Shown here piece after piece: positions 63,792-64,000 of a stretch of DNA of 64,000 bases. This DNA comes from Syntrophobacter sp963666995 (GTDB taxonomy: Bacteria; Desulfobacterota; Syntrophobacteria; Syntrophobacterales; Syntrophobacteraceae). The position numbers and the translations under genes were made by a program. The notes below the pieces were generated by a model. That model saw nothing but the letters and a program-made list of their open reading frames with translations. It had not been told where the DNA came from and did not search any database. The stretch spans positions 1,984,001 through 2,048,000 of the forward strand of contig OY762941.1 of the NCBI GenBank assembly GCA_963666995.1, read 5' to 3'. Positions within the stretch are counted from its first letter, which is position 1, and every line of letters starts with the position of its first letter.

Positions 63792-64000
63792 AAAGCGTAA
63801 GTTCCTTATAGATCCTTGATTCGGGCCGGGCATTCCTGCCGATTCCGTGGAATTCCCCGGCGGGCGCAAACGGGCGTACCCGAATCCGCCGCGGCGGACG
63901 CGGATGGTGACGGCCCGAGGCAGAGACCTGATTACAGGTTGAAATTACAGGGCTGCAGGGGTGAACCCGCGCTGTGTAGGCGCTTGCGGCTACAGCACAA

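Noticed and set aside
63900..64000. Possible RNA gene at the right edge (short imperfect palindrome near 63974-63997)
   Set aside because: The pairing is short and no cloverleaf or known leader could be drawn before the window ends.

Overview
The window is GC-rich, densely coded bacterial chromosome. Its gene content suggests a Gram-negative bacterium: outer-membrane efflux factors, two RND pumps, Wzx-type glycan export and a PgaC-like exopolysaccharide synthase. The run of multi-PAS histidine kinases with solute-binding sensor domains and a sigma-54 activator resembles Desulfobacterota of the Syntrophobacter type. That placement is inference from style; no rRNA or other marker gene is present. 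I see no tRNA, rRNA, CRISPR array, prophage or intact insertion sequence.

Layout. 1-4205 (minus): a MacB-like ABC exporter operon (permease, ATPase, TolC-like channel, and a HlyD-like adaptor cut by the window edge). 4338-5612 (minus): a PLP-dependent alpha-oxoamine synthase resembling bacterial serine palmitoyltransferases. 6094-18863: a surface-glycan region with a NodB-like deacetylase, a zinc dehydrogenase, a radical SAM protein, five glycosyltransferase-type genes, a Wzx-like flippase, and rfbA and rfbB. 20186-23332: a baeRF-type protein, a membrane-anchored coiled-coil protein, a PP2C phosphatase with an unexplained C-terminal module, and an apparent SMI1/KNR4-DUF1269 fusion.

24000-34093 (plus) is the most distinctive block. 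It holds a WecB-type epimerase, then a 1337-residue exported protein joining a DUF2334 deacetylase to a TIM-barrel hydrolase-like domain and a C-terminal membrane anchor. A processive GT2 synthase follows after one base, then a sensor kinase and a sigma-54-dependent response regulator. Just downstream lie a textbook -24/-12 promoter, two direct repeats that could be activator sites, a secreted cupin, a UUCG-loop terminator and a DASS-type anion transporter. This gives a plausible circuit: sensor, sigma-54 activator, cupin and transporter.

37882-42346 (minus) is an RND pump (adaptor, permease), followed by the decayed remnant of an MgtA-type P-type ATPase and then typA/bipA. 45179-53332 (plus) is a four-gene signalling cluster: hybrid kinase, kinase, single-domain receiver, and receiver-PAS-kinase. 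53452-55017 (minus) is an acyl-CoA synthetase. 55982-62140 (plus) is a second, closely related RND pump that has its own outer-membrane lipoprotein. A highly structured repeat (62240-62415) separates it from an RhlE-type RNA helicase (minus).

Almost all long reading frames opposite these genes are codon-bias shadows and were left out. Where the longest frame was unlikely, starts were moved to the first codon with a good ribosome-binding site or family-like N-terminus; each entry says so.
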